From assembly GCA_022315425.1 (NCBI GenBank), contig JAIUPT010000039.1:434001-498000 (forward strand): a DNA stretch of 64,000 bases, written 5' to 3'. Within the stretch, counting starts at the first letter, position 1, and each line of letters opens with the position of its first letter. Shown here piece after piece: positions 22,642 to 34,332 of this stretch. Both the position numbers and the translations under genes were made by a program. This DNA comes from Pseudevernia furfuracea (taxonomy: Eukaryota; Ascomycota; Lecanoromycetes; Lecanorales; Parmeliaceae). Under the pieces are notes generated by a model, which saw only the letters and a program-made list of their open reading frames with translations, did no database searches and had not been told where the DNA came from.

Positions 22642-25590
22642 ATGTTTGATACGGAGATTCATGAATCCCAAAAATCATCGTCGAATTTTGGGCAAACTCG
22701 AGACATCTTTCTATCTTCTACATCGAATGCAATCGAGACAATAGTTGACCCACCATCTCGGAAACGCAAGCTCGCTGACGTTGAGTACGGAAATGACATT
22801 GGAGAAGCATTCATAATAAAGGTACGATCATAGGACAACGTGAAGGATTACTGTTGACAGGCTCATTTAAGTCGCACCCACGGCTTCCGTCCCCCCAAGC
22901 ACAGAAGCTGCTACCAAGGCTACTACTACCACGATCATGCCTGCCTTTGGCCTACCTCGACCCACTTGGAGGTCCGGACGACCTTCAAGGCTCCAAATTA
23001 TTCTCGGCGCACATCGAAGTCCTCGAAGAACTTGTGCATGAGGACCGACGGTCGAAGCAACCGACGGTGTTGATCGCACAGTCAGCTATTGATGACGGGC
23101 TCTTTGCTATCGAGCATGTACAAGAAGGGATCTACGCAATGTGTAGACTGGGTGACTGGGTGAGTTTGAGTACGCTCGAGCGATTGCGGACCATACCTGT
23201 AGATATTGTACGCCCGCAGAAGAAACAACGTCAAGAGCAGCCAGGCCTTCCGGCAAACAAATGGTGGAATACCGCGGCAATTGACTTAAGCCCCGAAAAT
23301 AGAAATGGCCGGAGTAAGAAGTCGTGCGTCGAAAAGACTTCCGCGGTGCAATTGTGCTTGCAAACGACCCAACAGAAACCAACTACATTGGCCCAGGTCG
23401 CTCAAGACATATCACAACCCGTTTCACAGGATCAGACTGGAAACACAGTGACGGACATGAAGGAAGAGGCAGCGCAAGACCCAGAGGAGGTGTTGAGAAT
23501 GGTCAGGGCTCAGTATCAGGAGGCCTTATATGCGTCTAAGGTGAGGCTCTTTTGCTGCACGAATTCTGGCCATGTTCCTGATTGCACATTAAGTCGTCGT
23601 TGGCATATTTCGCAAAAGGGCCATTGTCCCGAGCACGGGCTGCCTTTTCCGTCCCCAATGGCTCTACCAACAATCACTCGCATCTCACTTCATTCTTGAG
23701 ATCTTGCATCCTGTCACTCGCTACTATGGACACTAAGTATCGGGAAGCGCTGCCAGAATTGGTCCAAGGATTCCCTTTTGGCTCGCTTTCCGAAGACGAA
23801 TGTACAACGGTAATCGCAACGATTAGCAAGAAAATTCGCAAGTCCAAGAAAACCAATGTTGGCAAGAATGGCCTGTATCCAGGTGAAGAAGCCAACGTTG
23901 CTCGATGGTGGTTTAGCAGAGATTTGTCTTCTGTTGCTTGCGAATCTGCAGATGCAAGAGAAGAAGCGACAAGGTCAGCTGTGCTTGAGCAGAGGACTAG
24001 AGAGACTCAAATGCAAATCATTCTCTCTTTAGAGACTCTTGCGCTCGAATCATTATCGACAAGCCAGCCAGTGGAGAACTTACTACCAACAGAATGTATA
24101 GCAGGAGACGACGACTCACAGAAGAAGAAGAGGAAGAGACCCAAGAAGCGCCAGGACCTCAGCATGTTGTTAGATCTACTTGTCGACCGCCTGTGCATTT
24201 GGCAATCAATGAGTGTGGACGAGATGAAGACCTCAAATGGCGAGGACGGGCCTGCGTCTCAACATGGAGCAGAACCAACAGCGAAAGCAGCAAGCAGAGA
24301 TCATTTGCGGCAGTTCTGTGTAGATGTTGTGCTCCCTTTGTGAGTTTCTTTTCTGCTCGCTATGCGATTACTCGTTGCTGAACGTTATAGTTATGGAGCC
24401 CGCCTGCCAGATTTAACGACTTTGCTCTGCCAAAAACTCGGAGGACCCAAGCAACCTTCGCCGAGGCGGCCACCATTAGCGAGATCTACAGCATCCTATG
24501 CATCAACGAAGCCGGGTGCTTCTATACAAAGACAACAGATCCGGAAACCTCGACGTACTCTGGAACGTGTGCTGACCGACGAGCGATTTGCCTCCCAAAA
24601 GCCACCACCGTCCCTATCACGGTCTGCTACTGCCCATGTCTTGCCCCAGGTGAAACGCGAAGTCAGCGACACATCTTTGTCGTCAATTCCGCTCAATAGA
24701 GTTGTAATGCATAAGCGCTATAGCCAGCGAGAAGTAGATTTACACGCAACATCACAGGCTGCCGAGGCCAAGCTCAAGAAGAAAGCAAGGGTAGAGCAAG
24801 AGCTTCAAGGTGCAATCGCCGCGTTGAAGAAGCCCAATCCTCGTATGGCGGTCAAGGAGTTGGTCGAAGATGCAGAGAGACGGATGGCAGCGTCACACTC
24901 GAGAAGTACAACATGCTCAGCCAACGTCTTCGTTCTTTATGCTAACTTTCCGCAGAGCCTAAGAACCCTGTTCGCAATCCTTTCGCGCAAGGCGCTCAAG
25001 TTATGGCTACGCCGAGCAACAGTAGACACAAGAACGTCTACGGCGGTCTTCCTCGTTTTCTACGGAAAAGTGTGGCGTCACTACCTGAGCTAGAAGAAGT
25101 CCCACCGTCAAGCATTTCTTGTGTGCCTTCGTCTTCGATGAAGGCACGACGATCGTCCTTCTTAGCCCCGGATAGCATAAGAAAGACCGGCAGCAGCGCT
25201 TTGCCTATCACTGAAACACCAACGAAAGGTCCATCCAAGCTTTGGGGCCGTCCTCCGATCTCTACTACGGCGGTGGAGTCTGTTGCTGATGTTTCTGACC
25301 CACCGCCTCTATCAGCAGCGTCGAAACCACCCAAAGCTTCCAATAGCTTATTTACTTCTACTCATTGGCCTTTGCAGGTTCATGAGACGCCATCCAAGTT
25401 GCGTTCTACATATCGAGTTGAGCAATCTGAAGATGCTACCATTAATGCAACGCCAGTCAAAGCTCCTTCCGCTGCGAAGAAACATGCGGAAACTTCGCCA
25501 AAAGCTGTTTTGTCGCCATTATCGCAGGGGAAGGAGCAGTCTATTTACACAGCTTTGGGATGGGATGATGATGTTGACGAACTATTATGA
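22642..25590 (+). CDS. sld3: DNA replication initiation regulator Sld3 (Treslin/TICRR-like core)
   Basis: Sld3 is a CDK target that brings Cdc45 to the loaded MCM helicase at origins. Exons 22642..22821, 22905..23540, 23594..24339, 24391..24905 and 24956..25590 close to 903 residues. The family core is visible from LLLPRSCLPLAYLDPLGG through FSAHIEVLEELV, GDWVSLSTLERLRTIP, the helical SSLAYFAKGPLSRARAAF segment, and YREALPELVQGFPFGSLSED. Then follow KKRKRPKKRQDLSMLLDLLVDRLCIWQS and HLRQFCVDVVLPFYGARLPDL. The C-terminal 350 residues are disordered with many SP/TP sites (ETPTKGP, NATPVKAP, SPLSQG), consistent with CDK control and Dpb11 binding in yeast. The first intron's acceptor is uncertain: the frame supports 22904, whereas the strong CTGTTGACAG at 22860 would put downstream sequence out of frame. 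Start choice is the first in-frame ATG seen. Confidence 0.9.
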
Positions 25591-26188
25591 ATTTGAAGTC
25601 TCTCTTCTGCACCTGGGGACGGTCGCACATGCAAGGGGATGCTAAGCTCCCTGGCGTTTTGTGGCTGCTTACATTGGCACAGGAGTCAAATACAGTTCTA
25701 ATGATAGCAAGAGTGTGGGACGAGTGGTTTTGAACCTACCCTTCGCCACTCTAAGAGGGAATCCGACCTGAATAGAGGTCTCAAGTTGTGGGCGTGCTGT
25801 TCGAGGGGTGGCAGTTGCAGCGGTGCAATCCCAACGAAGAGACGTAGTACCAGCGCTGAAATAGCTAAGGTGCTCTTATGCATGAGTAGCAGATTCGATC
25901 AGTTCACACAAACTATCCAACAGGAGCAAAACCAGACCAATTCCCGAGACCTTTACTGTCACTGTTCTCTAAAATGCCAGTTTGTCAGTGCGAGCTTAGA
26001 TATTATATTACGCTAGACCCAAAAAGTCACAAAGTAGAAACACGAACACGTCCTTCACGTCTCGCACATTCACTTTTATCCCCTTCACTCAAAATCGCAC
26101 CACACATTGATTGAGCCTCGTCACTACTGGTTTCAAACTCTCTCTCCCAAGCTCTACAGTCCACTTTCCTTACATACCGTCTCACAGA
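25591..26188. other. Intergenic, no gene seen
   Basis: This is the 3' flank of Sld3 and the promoter and leader of the Dpb4-like gene. No tRNA or repeat could be supported. Confidence 0.5.
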
Positions 26189-27249
26189 ATGCCTCCACGC
26201 AAAAGTAACGTCTCGCAAATCAGCGCTACCGGTGAAGATGGCACTTCGGTCAAAGAGCGCGAGGGTATTAATATCGAGGTAGGTCTGAATGCTCTTACAC
26301 CCGTCTTCTTGTCACCAACTGGATAATGTTCGTGTCCTCAAATGGCCCAATCGCCCCACGCTCTTCACATTTCACTCTTTTCCTTCTCGGCTCATCTTCT
26401 CCCACCAACACAGAACATCGTAGTTTGAAAACAATCTGAAACGGGTGACAGGACCTTTCCCTCCCCCGCACGATGGTCCAACGTCTCGCCAAGGGCGTCC
26501 TGCCCCCCAACACGTCCTTGCACAAGGACGCCATCCTCGCCATGAGCAAGGGCGCCACGGTCTTCATCAACTACCTCGCCCACGCCGCCAACACCGCCTC
26601 CCTCTCCAACGGCAAACGCACCATCCCGCCCACCGCCGTCATCGAAGCCCTCGCGGAACTCGAGTTTGGGGACTTTGGGCCGCGGGTGGAGGCCGAGTTG
26701 AAGAAGTTCAACGAGGTGCAGACGGGGAAGCGGAACGAGTACAGGAGGAAGGTCAAGGAGGGGAAGATGGGCGGCGGGAAGGGGGACGATGGTGGCGAGG
26801 AGGGGGAAGAGGAAGAGGAGGGGAGGGCGAAGAAGAGGGTCAGGAGGGAGGAGGGGGACGAGGGGATGGACGAGGGGGGGGAGGGGAGGGAGAGGAGGGA
26901 GAGCGGGACGGGGGATCCGAGCGCGCAGCTGCAGACGGGGTATCGAGAGTTCGAGCCCGAAGACCCGGAAGACGACGTGTTTGACGCCGAAGACCCAGGG
27001 GGTGAGGAGGGGGGGAATGATGCGTCGAATCTCGAACCCCGGCCGAGAGCTTCGCAAGACGAAGAAGAAGATGAGGAGGAGGAGGAGGAGGAAGAGGATG
27101 ATGATGAGGATGAATATCCGGATGAGGGGAGACGGCTTAGTTCGGTGGAGAGAGAGGCGAATGGGAGTTTTGACAGGCCGGGGGATGATCCGGTGACGCC
27201 TGGGAGCTCGGCGGATGAGGCTTTGAGTGAGGACGAGGGCAGTGATTGA
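26189..27249 (+). CDS. dpb4: Histone-fold protein, DNA polymerase epsilon subunit Dpb4 (POLE3)-like
   Basis: Dpb4 is a small histone-fold subunit of the replicative polymerase epsilon, also shared with ISWI-type remodelling complexes; it pairs with Dpb3. Exons 26189..26278 and 26452..27249 give 295 residues. The fold is clear: EDLSLPRTMVQRLAKGVLPPNTSLHKDAILAMSKGATVFINYLAHAANTAS, then GKRTIPPTAVIEALAELEF. The rest is a long charged tail with two very acidic stretches, the second a nearly pure Asp/Glu run about residues 233-255. Yeast Dpb4 is about 196 residues, so this tail is enlarged, as in many filamentous fungi. The coding strand is strongly purine-rich from 26755 to 27130. The start fits the splice that adds the conserved DLSLP. 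Assignment to POLE3 rather than another CBF/NF-Y protein rests on this N-terminal motif and tail. Confidence 0.88.
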
Positions 27250-27597
27250 GGGGGGGAAAATCCGATGGTGATCAGAAGAAAAGGAAAAGCTAACATGACG
27301 TTTGTGGGTTTGGCATTCTCGGTCTAAAAAGGAGACACTTGCATTGGTTCAATGGGATAAAGACGTCTACGCCGTTGGCTTTTGTGTGGCCTCTCTGACC
27401 GACTGGCAGAGAAGGAATTTGATGCGTGGATATCATTTGCATAGCGAGTATCAACGTTGCTGAGATTCCGAGACCTGGGGGAGTGGTGTGGGACAACGTT
27501 CCATCATTTGTGGACACTACTGCATCAATCCACCCATGTCGCTGTGTACAGCGGCCCCATCAGTCTGGCTACCTTACACAGATCGGATGCCATCAAC
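27250..27597. other. Convergent intergenic spacer
   Basis: These 348 bases lie between the stop codons of Dpb4-like and Nug1-like genes; they should hold both polyadenylation regions. Nothing else was seen. Confidence 0.5.
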
Positions 27598-29325
27598 TCA
27601 TTCCTTCATAACCTCCTCCTCTGCCACGCCAGCTTCATCATCGCCCCACAATCCCTCCAATCTAAACTCCTCCGCCCATTCCTTTACAATTTCCTTATTA
27701 CCCGCACCACCCTCCCCTGCCTCGTCCTCTTTGGGCGCCTCCACCCACCCTCTAATCCTGCCATCCCGCCAATCCATTAGCACGCCCATAGCCGCGCTCT
27801 GCAGATTCGGGACACCTCCTTTTCCCAACCTGCCTCTTTTCCTTGCGACCTGGATCAGGAAATCCGTCGTCACATCGCCGTTTGCACCCGAGGACACGAG
27901 CGTTGAGGGTGGCAGGCTGTAATGGTCTAGCAATGGCTGCAACGTGGCTTCAGAGCGTGAGAGTCGGTGGAGGAGCAGTGTAATGGTGGGGATGGGGTCG
28001 GTGATGGCGGAGGGTGGGAGGGCGGAGAGGAGGGTTAGATGTGCTTGGTTGATTTGTTTTGAAGAGAGATGGGGATGCGTTTCGCCATTCGCGCCTTGGC
28101 CGGAGGATGAAGGGAAGACAATGCCAGGGGAGTCGAGCAATTTCAGTTTGTTGTCGAGCTTCACTTCCCGTAGAGCGGTCGTTACGCCGGCTTCTGCGCC
28201 TACGGGGCATGCGGTAGAGGATGAGCGAGAAAGGCGAGATGTTAGAGCGTTGATGACAGAAGATTTGCCCACGTTGGGGTAGCCGACTATGCCGACTGTG
28301 GTGCTGCGTTTTAGTTGCCTGGAGGAGGCGTACGATTTTAGAGCGCGGAGTAGTGTGTCGCTTGTGCCTTTTACTGTAAGAGCTTTGTGGTCGAATGTGC
28401 GGGCATTGGGCGCCGATGTGTTCGCCCTGAGGGGAAGAGTGGGAAAGTAGCGGCGGAGGTAGATGAGCCAGGCTTTTAGCACAGGTGGAGGTACAAGATC
28501 AATCTTGTTCAGGATGAGGATCAGCCGTTTTGAGCCAGCGTCTGCCGCGGTAATTTCCCGTTCTATAGATCGAGATCGAGTGCCATTGGGATCGCGGGCA
28601 TCCAGGACATAGAGGAGGATATCCGAGGTTGATAGTACGGATTTGAAGACTTTGTCGAAGGCGCGGCGGGATGATTCGAGTGTTTGGGGACCGGAGGTTG
28701 GGAGGGATTTGGCGGGTGTGAGGTCAGCGCCGCCTTCTGTTTCGTCATTTTCGTCCATTTCGTAGTCGTGTTCGTCTGGCTCATTCTCATACTCTGCCGC
28801 TCGAGCTCTGGCAGAGGCTAGGAGGGCGCTCATGGGGTTTGCGAAGTCGTTGGGCACGTCTTCGTCCATGTCTTCATCATCGAGGAGGTCTGAGAGGGCA
28901 TCCGCGCCCTCCATTTCTTCTGCCACTGGAACACTCTGGTCTGCTGATGCGGCAGATTTTGTTACTTTTGCTTCTGCTCTCTTTCTCTGAAATTCCTCCT
29001 CCTTCAAGCGCTTCTTCTCTTCAATCTCATGGAGGATGCGGTCTTTGTAGGGGAAGAGATTGGGGATCCCCGGATCCTTCTTTAAACGCGACCGCCATTC
29101 TGGATTCTGTGAAATTGGTGAGCTATGTCAGGTGCTAAGGTGTTGAGATGAACCATACGTGTTTTGCAAGCTTCCTCTGTTTTCGTGTTTTCGCAGCACT
29201 GGCTTTCTCGATCTTATGCCGTAATCGCACCGGTGTGCGTTTCGACTTGGGCTCTGTAAGCTGATTAGTATATTTTGGAGAGATGTACAAGTAGGCATCC
29301 CACTCCCAGGTTTGTTAGCCATCAT
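27598..29325 (-). CDS. nug1: Nuclear GTPase Nug1-like (GNL3/nucleostemin family)
   Basis: This is a circularly permuted GTPase needed for 60S pre-ribosome maturation and export in the nucleolus and nucleus. Exons 29304..29325, 29159..29253 and 27598..29106 close to 541 residues. The N terminus is Lys/Arg-rich (KPKSKRTPVRLRHKIEKASAAKTRKQRKLAKH), typical of GN3L_Grn1 domains and RNA binding. The permuted G motifs appear in the expected order: DARDPNGTRS; G4 LILNKIDLVP (NKID); then G1 VGIVGYPNVGKSSVINAL; G2 in GVTTALREV; and G3 LLDSPGIVFPS. A Glu/Asp-rich insert precedes the GTPase domain. The first exon is only 22 nt and the first intron is 50 nt with a clean ACTAATC branch site. Two adjacent ATGs (29325, 29322) could serve as start. 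Confidence 0.94.
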
Positions 29326-30042
29326 GAAAACTGTGCGACTTGTTCAAGCCTGGTTCTGCTGCAGTTGCACTTCCGTGTTCAAGAGGTCAAAAAAAAAAAG
29401 TGCCGAGACGTGCCAAGATTTCGTTCGCATGCTAGTGCACTAGGTACCTTACCTACCTTACCGTAGTCACTCTTCGCTCGACGCTGCATGATGCATCGGA
29501 TACCAGGGTCCACATTTGCGCCAAATTCTGAACGGACTTCCTACTCGTAAGTCTGCATTTGCCGCCTTTGCTGGCGGGTCCTCGATATGTTCGGAGTTAC
29601 CCGGGGGGATAAGAACTCGGAAGCATTGATGGATACAGCTGTTGCAAGACCTTTTCACGTTAAGATTAAGCTGGGCTTCCTTACTCCAAAGCATCCATCA
29701 ATTGAATGCATCCGTTCTTTTTCCTTGGGGGTGAAGAAAAGCCACCCGTTACTAATCTTCCTTTCGGGAGTCCCACGGGTTTCGAGTTACGAGTGCTTGT
29801 TTTGACAGCAGCATAACTTGTACGAGTAAAAGGCGCTCAAGAGAAGGTACGTAAGAATTTTTCATAATTCAACCAATGTTTGACCTCAAAGGTTGACCTG
29901 AATGACTAATGCTACGGATGCTAATAAGCCGAAAGACTGTTTTCCTCGTGCAATAAAGGGCTTTCTCTCCTATCTTCAACTCTCTCACGTCCGACATTCA
30001 CCCCATCAGTCCATTAAACAAAACGTTCAGCGCACCATCAGC
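29326..30042. promoter_or_regulatory. Divergent promoter region Nug1-like / HAD phosphatase
   Basis: This is a 717-base shared upstream region. It carries a taggtaccttacctacctta tract at 29441..29460, a word that recurs in other intergenic spaces of the window. The frame upstream of 30043 is open back to an ATG at 29902, so the phosphatase could start 47 codons earlier. Confidence 0.5.
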
Positions 30043-31063
30043 ATGACTTTGCTAGAGGAGAACCCAGCCTTTACGGGCCGGCCAGAGACCCACAACTTTG
30101 CCGGAATCCTCTTTGATATGGATGGAACCATAGTCGACTCGACAGACGCTATCGTCAAGCATTGGCACAAGTGCGTTATTTTCGGCCGCGCGTTGTGTAC
30201 GAGGTGCATATCAGCTTACTGTGTGTAGAATAGGCAGAGAATTGGGCGTGGATCCCGCCGTGATATTGCAGTCTTCACATGGGAGGAGATCGATAGATAC
30301 ATTTCAGCTGTACGATCCATCTAAGGCCAATTGGGAGTGTGAGTGGTCCAGCTTTGATCGGTGCCTGCATATTGACATGCGCCGAGCTAATGAAATCTAA
30401 GATGTCAGTCAGGTGGAGGGCTTGGTAAGTACACAAATGGATAAAGAAAGAAGTGTACGGAAGTGACTAGGTGCATCCAACAGATACCAAAACAGTTTGG
30501 TCTCGACGCGGTAGAGGTACCTGGGGCCAGAAGTAGGTAATGTTCCGATCTTGATCTCAAAGTAGTCATGCTGACTCCCGAAACATGAAGAATTGCTCGC
30601 ATCACTCGAAGCCGCAAAGGCGCCATGGGCAATCGTGACAAGTGGTACACGGCCTCTTGTGACTGGATGGCTTGATGTTATGAAGCTTGCCCATCCTCAG
30701 AACTTGGTGGTTGCGGATGACGTGAAAGAGGGAAAGCCAGGCTAGTTAAATTCTGATCAGTGGTTAAGATCGCATCGACGGAGACTGATGAGAGTAGATC
30801 CCGAGTGCTATTATCTCGGGCGAGAAAAGCTCGGGCTAGGTGCCGACACGAGGATTCTCGTGGTGGAAGACTCTCCGGCCGGCATCCGCGCAGGAAAGGC
30901 AGCGTCGTGCAGTGTGGTTGGGTTAGCGACGACGCATAGTATCGCGCAACTGCGAGATCATGGCCCGGACTGGATCGTCAAGGATCTTCAAAGTGTTCGA
31001 TTTGTCAATAGAAACGCGGATACAGGGGAAGTGGCGATAGAGGTTTCTAACTCGCTCGAATAG
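30043..31063 (+). CDS. HAD-family sugar/glycerol phosphatase (Gpp1/Dog-like)
   Basis: This is a Mg-dependent HAD phosphatase resembling glycerol-1-phosphatase (Gpp1/2) or 2-deoxyglucose-6-phosphatase. Exons 30043..30170, 30229..30338, 30402..30424, 30484..30532, 30591..30740 and 30798..31063 give 241 residues in frame. The motifs are motif I GILFDMDGTIVDST (nucleophile Asp), motif II IVTSGT, the motif III Lys in VKEGKPDPECYYLG, and motif IV LVVEDSPAGIRAGKAA. If Gpp-like, it makes glycerol, which would fit osmostress physiology, but proximity to the MAPKKK 26 kb away implies nothing. The last intron (30741..30797) starts with GC rather than GT; the conserved KPDPEC join requires it. An upstream in-frame ATG at 29902 would add 47 residues without similarity, so 30043 is preferred. 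Confidence 0.9.
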
Positions 31064-33822
31064 AGGCGCAATGATCTTCTTCAGGCATGGTCTGCCAGCG
31101 GTACGACATAAGTACTGGGTACGCAGGTCGAGGGGTGGGGGCAAGTGGTTTCTGGTATGAGAGGGATAAAGATCTAGATTTGAAGCGTTTAAGGCATCTT
31201 GAATAAGGTAAGGTACCTAGCAGACGTTTGGTGCTGTTGGTTTCTGTATGGATCATCGTTAGAAAGCGCAAAAAAGGAGCTTGGAAACCTTGGTTGTACC
31301 CTGGTCAACTTGTCAAGCCCCCCTGGTGCAATGAGGACTAGCTCATAAAAAGGGTTACCGAATGCAGACATCGCCTCGTTGGCTTTTCGGCTAGAATTCT
31401 GTAGATCCGATGATCCTGCCCCTTTTCATGAAGCGGCAGTCATTTTTCATCTTTTTTTGACGTGGTCGATCGTTGCGCTTTGGGGGCAATTGGTTGATTG
31501 TGCCGAAACAGATATGCGACGAATGACGAATGACGAATGACGATAAGACATGGGGCGGTGTGGCAGTCCAGCTGTTTTTTGGGGGGTTTTTTTTCCAGCG
31601 TCGAACGGCCAGTCGGCCCTTGCACCCTGCGTTGTGGACTTGCGGAGTGCAGTCTGCATAGTCGCAGGCTCGCAGCTGAGCGTTTACTTCCCCGTTTTGT
31701 TGTAAAGTCAGACAGGGACTGCCCCTGGTGCTTGTGGCGTTCTGTAGAACAGCTGAAAGGCTGAAGCCCAACCTTCCAGAAAAGCGCCGCCGTTGACTTG
31801 GATAATAATAATGGACTTAGGTAGAGAGTATGAGCTTTAGTACCTACTCTACCTTACCTACCTCGAAAAAGGGAAACGGGAGAAACGGTTTGACAGCGCA
31901 GCGCAGCGCCAAGAGGCTCCGTATTGTATTATTCCAAGGTACCTACTACCTTACCCATTCGATTATGAGAGAAACACCAGTGACCAATGAATATTAATGA
32001 ATAATACTGAACAATACCAAGCATCTTAAGCGAAATGTGCTCTTCCAATCCTGCAATTGCCTTCGGCGTGGGCGATGGGTTTTCGGATTCAAGACCTCGT
32101 GACAGTGTCTGGTTCAAATCACTCAGGTCTCATGTGTTCTGGAGGCTTGCAGGTACGGGCTCCGACAGGTTGAGTGCCGAAGACATGATTCGCACCTCTG
32201 CAGTGCCGTGGACCTAGGCATCGTGACAGCTGTCTCACTCTCACGCCTACGACGATGAGTGAAAAAGTATGTTGCCCGGTCTCCCGGTGAGAGGGGGATT
32301 AGAAAAAGTTAGAGGTAGGAAGGAATTCCGACGATCTCGATGATCTGCAAGGGAGATAAATCATCCGGAAATCCTTTGGGAGCCTCAACACTCCCACTTC
32401 AACGCCGTCATGATCATCCCGACAAAAGAGCGGTCCCCGACCTGCCGACTTCTAACGACTATACCCTGATCCAACCATTTGCCGAAAGGTGCGCAATGCT
32501 GCATCTCTGTATCCTCCACCTGAGGGTCTAGATCACCAACGTCTCACTGATGATGAATCTTTCCTCTACGCACCAAGGCAGATGATTGCTCTTGAGTCGT
32601 TTGACACTACATACTACTCTGAGTCTAACGAATCTACTGTTGTTCCATCTTCACATGTTGCTTACATACTACGATATACTAAATGGTACTAATGCAGTCA
32701 GCGTGTATCCGTGTATCCAGGAATAGGTCCCTGCATCACGAGTGCGATCGTTGCCAACTTAACGTCACTTTGCCTTCGCAACAATGGACTTACCGTATGT
32801 GAAGTTAGGTACCTATCTTATTGGGGGGTGGAAATTACAGCGAGTCTAAAAAGACGATGAGCCGGAGGATATATCGAGCTCAAACGATGGGTCGATGAGA
32901 TGGCGAAAGTATAAAGGATCAAAAATAGCATAGATAGCATGATCATGGGAAGGACCGTAATTGCGGCCAGGGGTAAACTTGGAATAAAGTAGCGGTAGGC
33001 CTCGTGGCAGATCTGGGCGAAGTATCGCGCGGAGCATCTCTGGAGAAAGCACCCCCCTTCTCTCTACCGTACCTATCTATCTCCCTAGATTTTGCCACCA
33101 TTGTTGGTGACGACAGTAAGTAGTAGTCTTGTACCTATGTAGTAATCATCGTAGTCGTCGTAGTCGTAGTCATGTGTATACGAGTACAGTTATGCTTTGG
33201 ATGATGTGGAGATTGATGGTCACGCAAGGGGAAAGTAGAGGAAAAGTCGAGGTACCTCGTGGCCCCAAGTAGCAAAGGTTGACTTCGTATGATTCTTCTC
33301 GCTTCGAGTCTTCTACATGCGGCATATGTGGTGGATGATTGTTTTTCTCATTTTCTCATTTTTCTCATTTTTCTCTGGAGGCGCGCGGTGAATTCAGTGA
33401 GTGCATGACTGATGATGGGGGAAATGGACCACAGGAAAGGCTCGGCCACCCTCCAAGTTCGAAATGCTGAAATGCACGATTGCAGCAGAAAAACCCAAAT
33501 CCTGATTTGCACGGCAGGGAAAGTCTTGGTACCCGAAGCCTTGGCTGTGACAAGCCTAATGGACTCTAAAGAAGGCTAAAGTACCCGCTAAGGATGGGGC
33601 AAGGAACAGGGGTAATGTAGGTACTTAGTATGTACACACTACCCGGACCATGCCCCCTGTCCGCCAAGTAATGCTACTGCTAAAAGGGCCCAAAGGCTTC
33701 AAGTTTCTTTAGCGGTGCCCCTAGCCGCGGGGCCTTCCCGGAGCTTTCGCGCCGTTCGTCGGTATCTTTTTCGCCCTCTAGGCTCTCTTCTTCAATAATA
33801 ATTAATTAATGGCTACTCTATG
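31064..33822. other. Long gene-free region upstream of the homeobox gene
   Basis: These 2.76 kb contain no gene I can support. They contain short tandem repeats: a 7-bp gacgaat unit about 3.5 times near 31517..31541, a gtagtc-type run near 33141..33170, and a tttttctcat-type run at 33341..33375. Repeated tacctac/accttacct tracts occur at 31840..31864 and 31936..31955. A large upstream space is typical for developmental transcription-factor genes and probably contains distal regulatory DNA, or an unannotated non-coding transcript. Confidence 0.45.
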
Positions 33823-34332
33823 AATATTCTTAAACATTTTTAGTCGTAGTCTCAGTCCACTCGTTGTTTCTCACTTCTTCCTCACTCATCATAGTAATAC
33901 TACCTCATCCCCTCCATCCTCCTTCTCAACTACCCTACCCTACCCTTTTCTTACATCCTCACACTCGCTCATCAACTTGCTTCTTCGTTTCCGACCCTTA
34001 CGTTCGCTATTTCCTCCTCCAACTCTTGCCAATTCTCCCCCCCTCCACAACACCAATCGCAGCTGCCCACTAATAGCCCGAATCGCTCGAATTACGCGTC
34101 ACGAGGTACCCTTCATCACCAGGTCAAAGTGTCAGAGTACCAAGTATCTTTCACGTCCTTGTCACACAACAGCTGGAGCTCTTCGGTGACTCCTGGTCCC
34201 AAAACGTGCTGTGTTCGCCGAGCACTCAAGTATATTACCAAGCGTTAACTTGCTTGCTCTCGAGGTGCCTCCGACTCACGGCCGCGTCTCTACCAAACAC
34301 CACTTGCGAAACATGGTCAATTGATTCCCGCA
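33823..34332 (+). promoter_or_regulatory. CT-rich, ATG-free 5' leader of the homeobox gene with a 3-codon uORF
   Basis: From 33823 to 34312, about 490 bases, the + strand has no ATG at all, and the first half is rich in C and T (ctcctc/ccctacc runs). The first ATG is at 34313 and opens a minimal uORF (Met-Val-Asn-stop, 34313..34324) that ends eight bases before the main ATG at 34333. This is what a long transcribed 5' UTR under selection against upstream starts looks like. The transcription start is inferred, not seen. Confidence 0.55.

Noticed and set aside
25690..25830. Possible tRNA near tttgaacctacccttcgccactct
   Set aside because: Neither strand yields a T-arm with a five-base stem around a GTTC-type loop.
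26392..27296. Long open frames on the minus strand opposite Dpb4 (Ser-rich and Pro/Leu-rich)
   Set aside because: They are antisense shadows of a GC-rich, purine-biased exon; the + strand has the histone fold and a correct splice.
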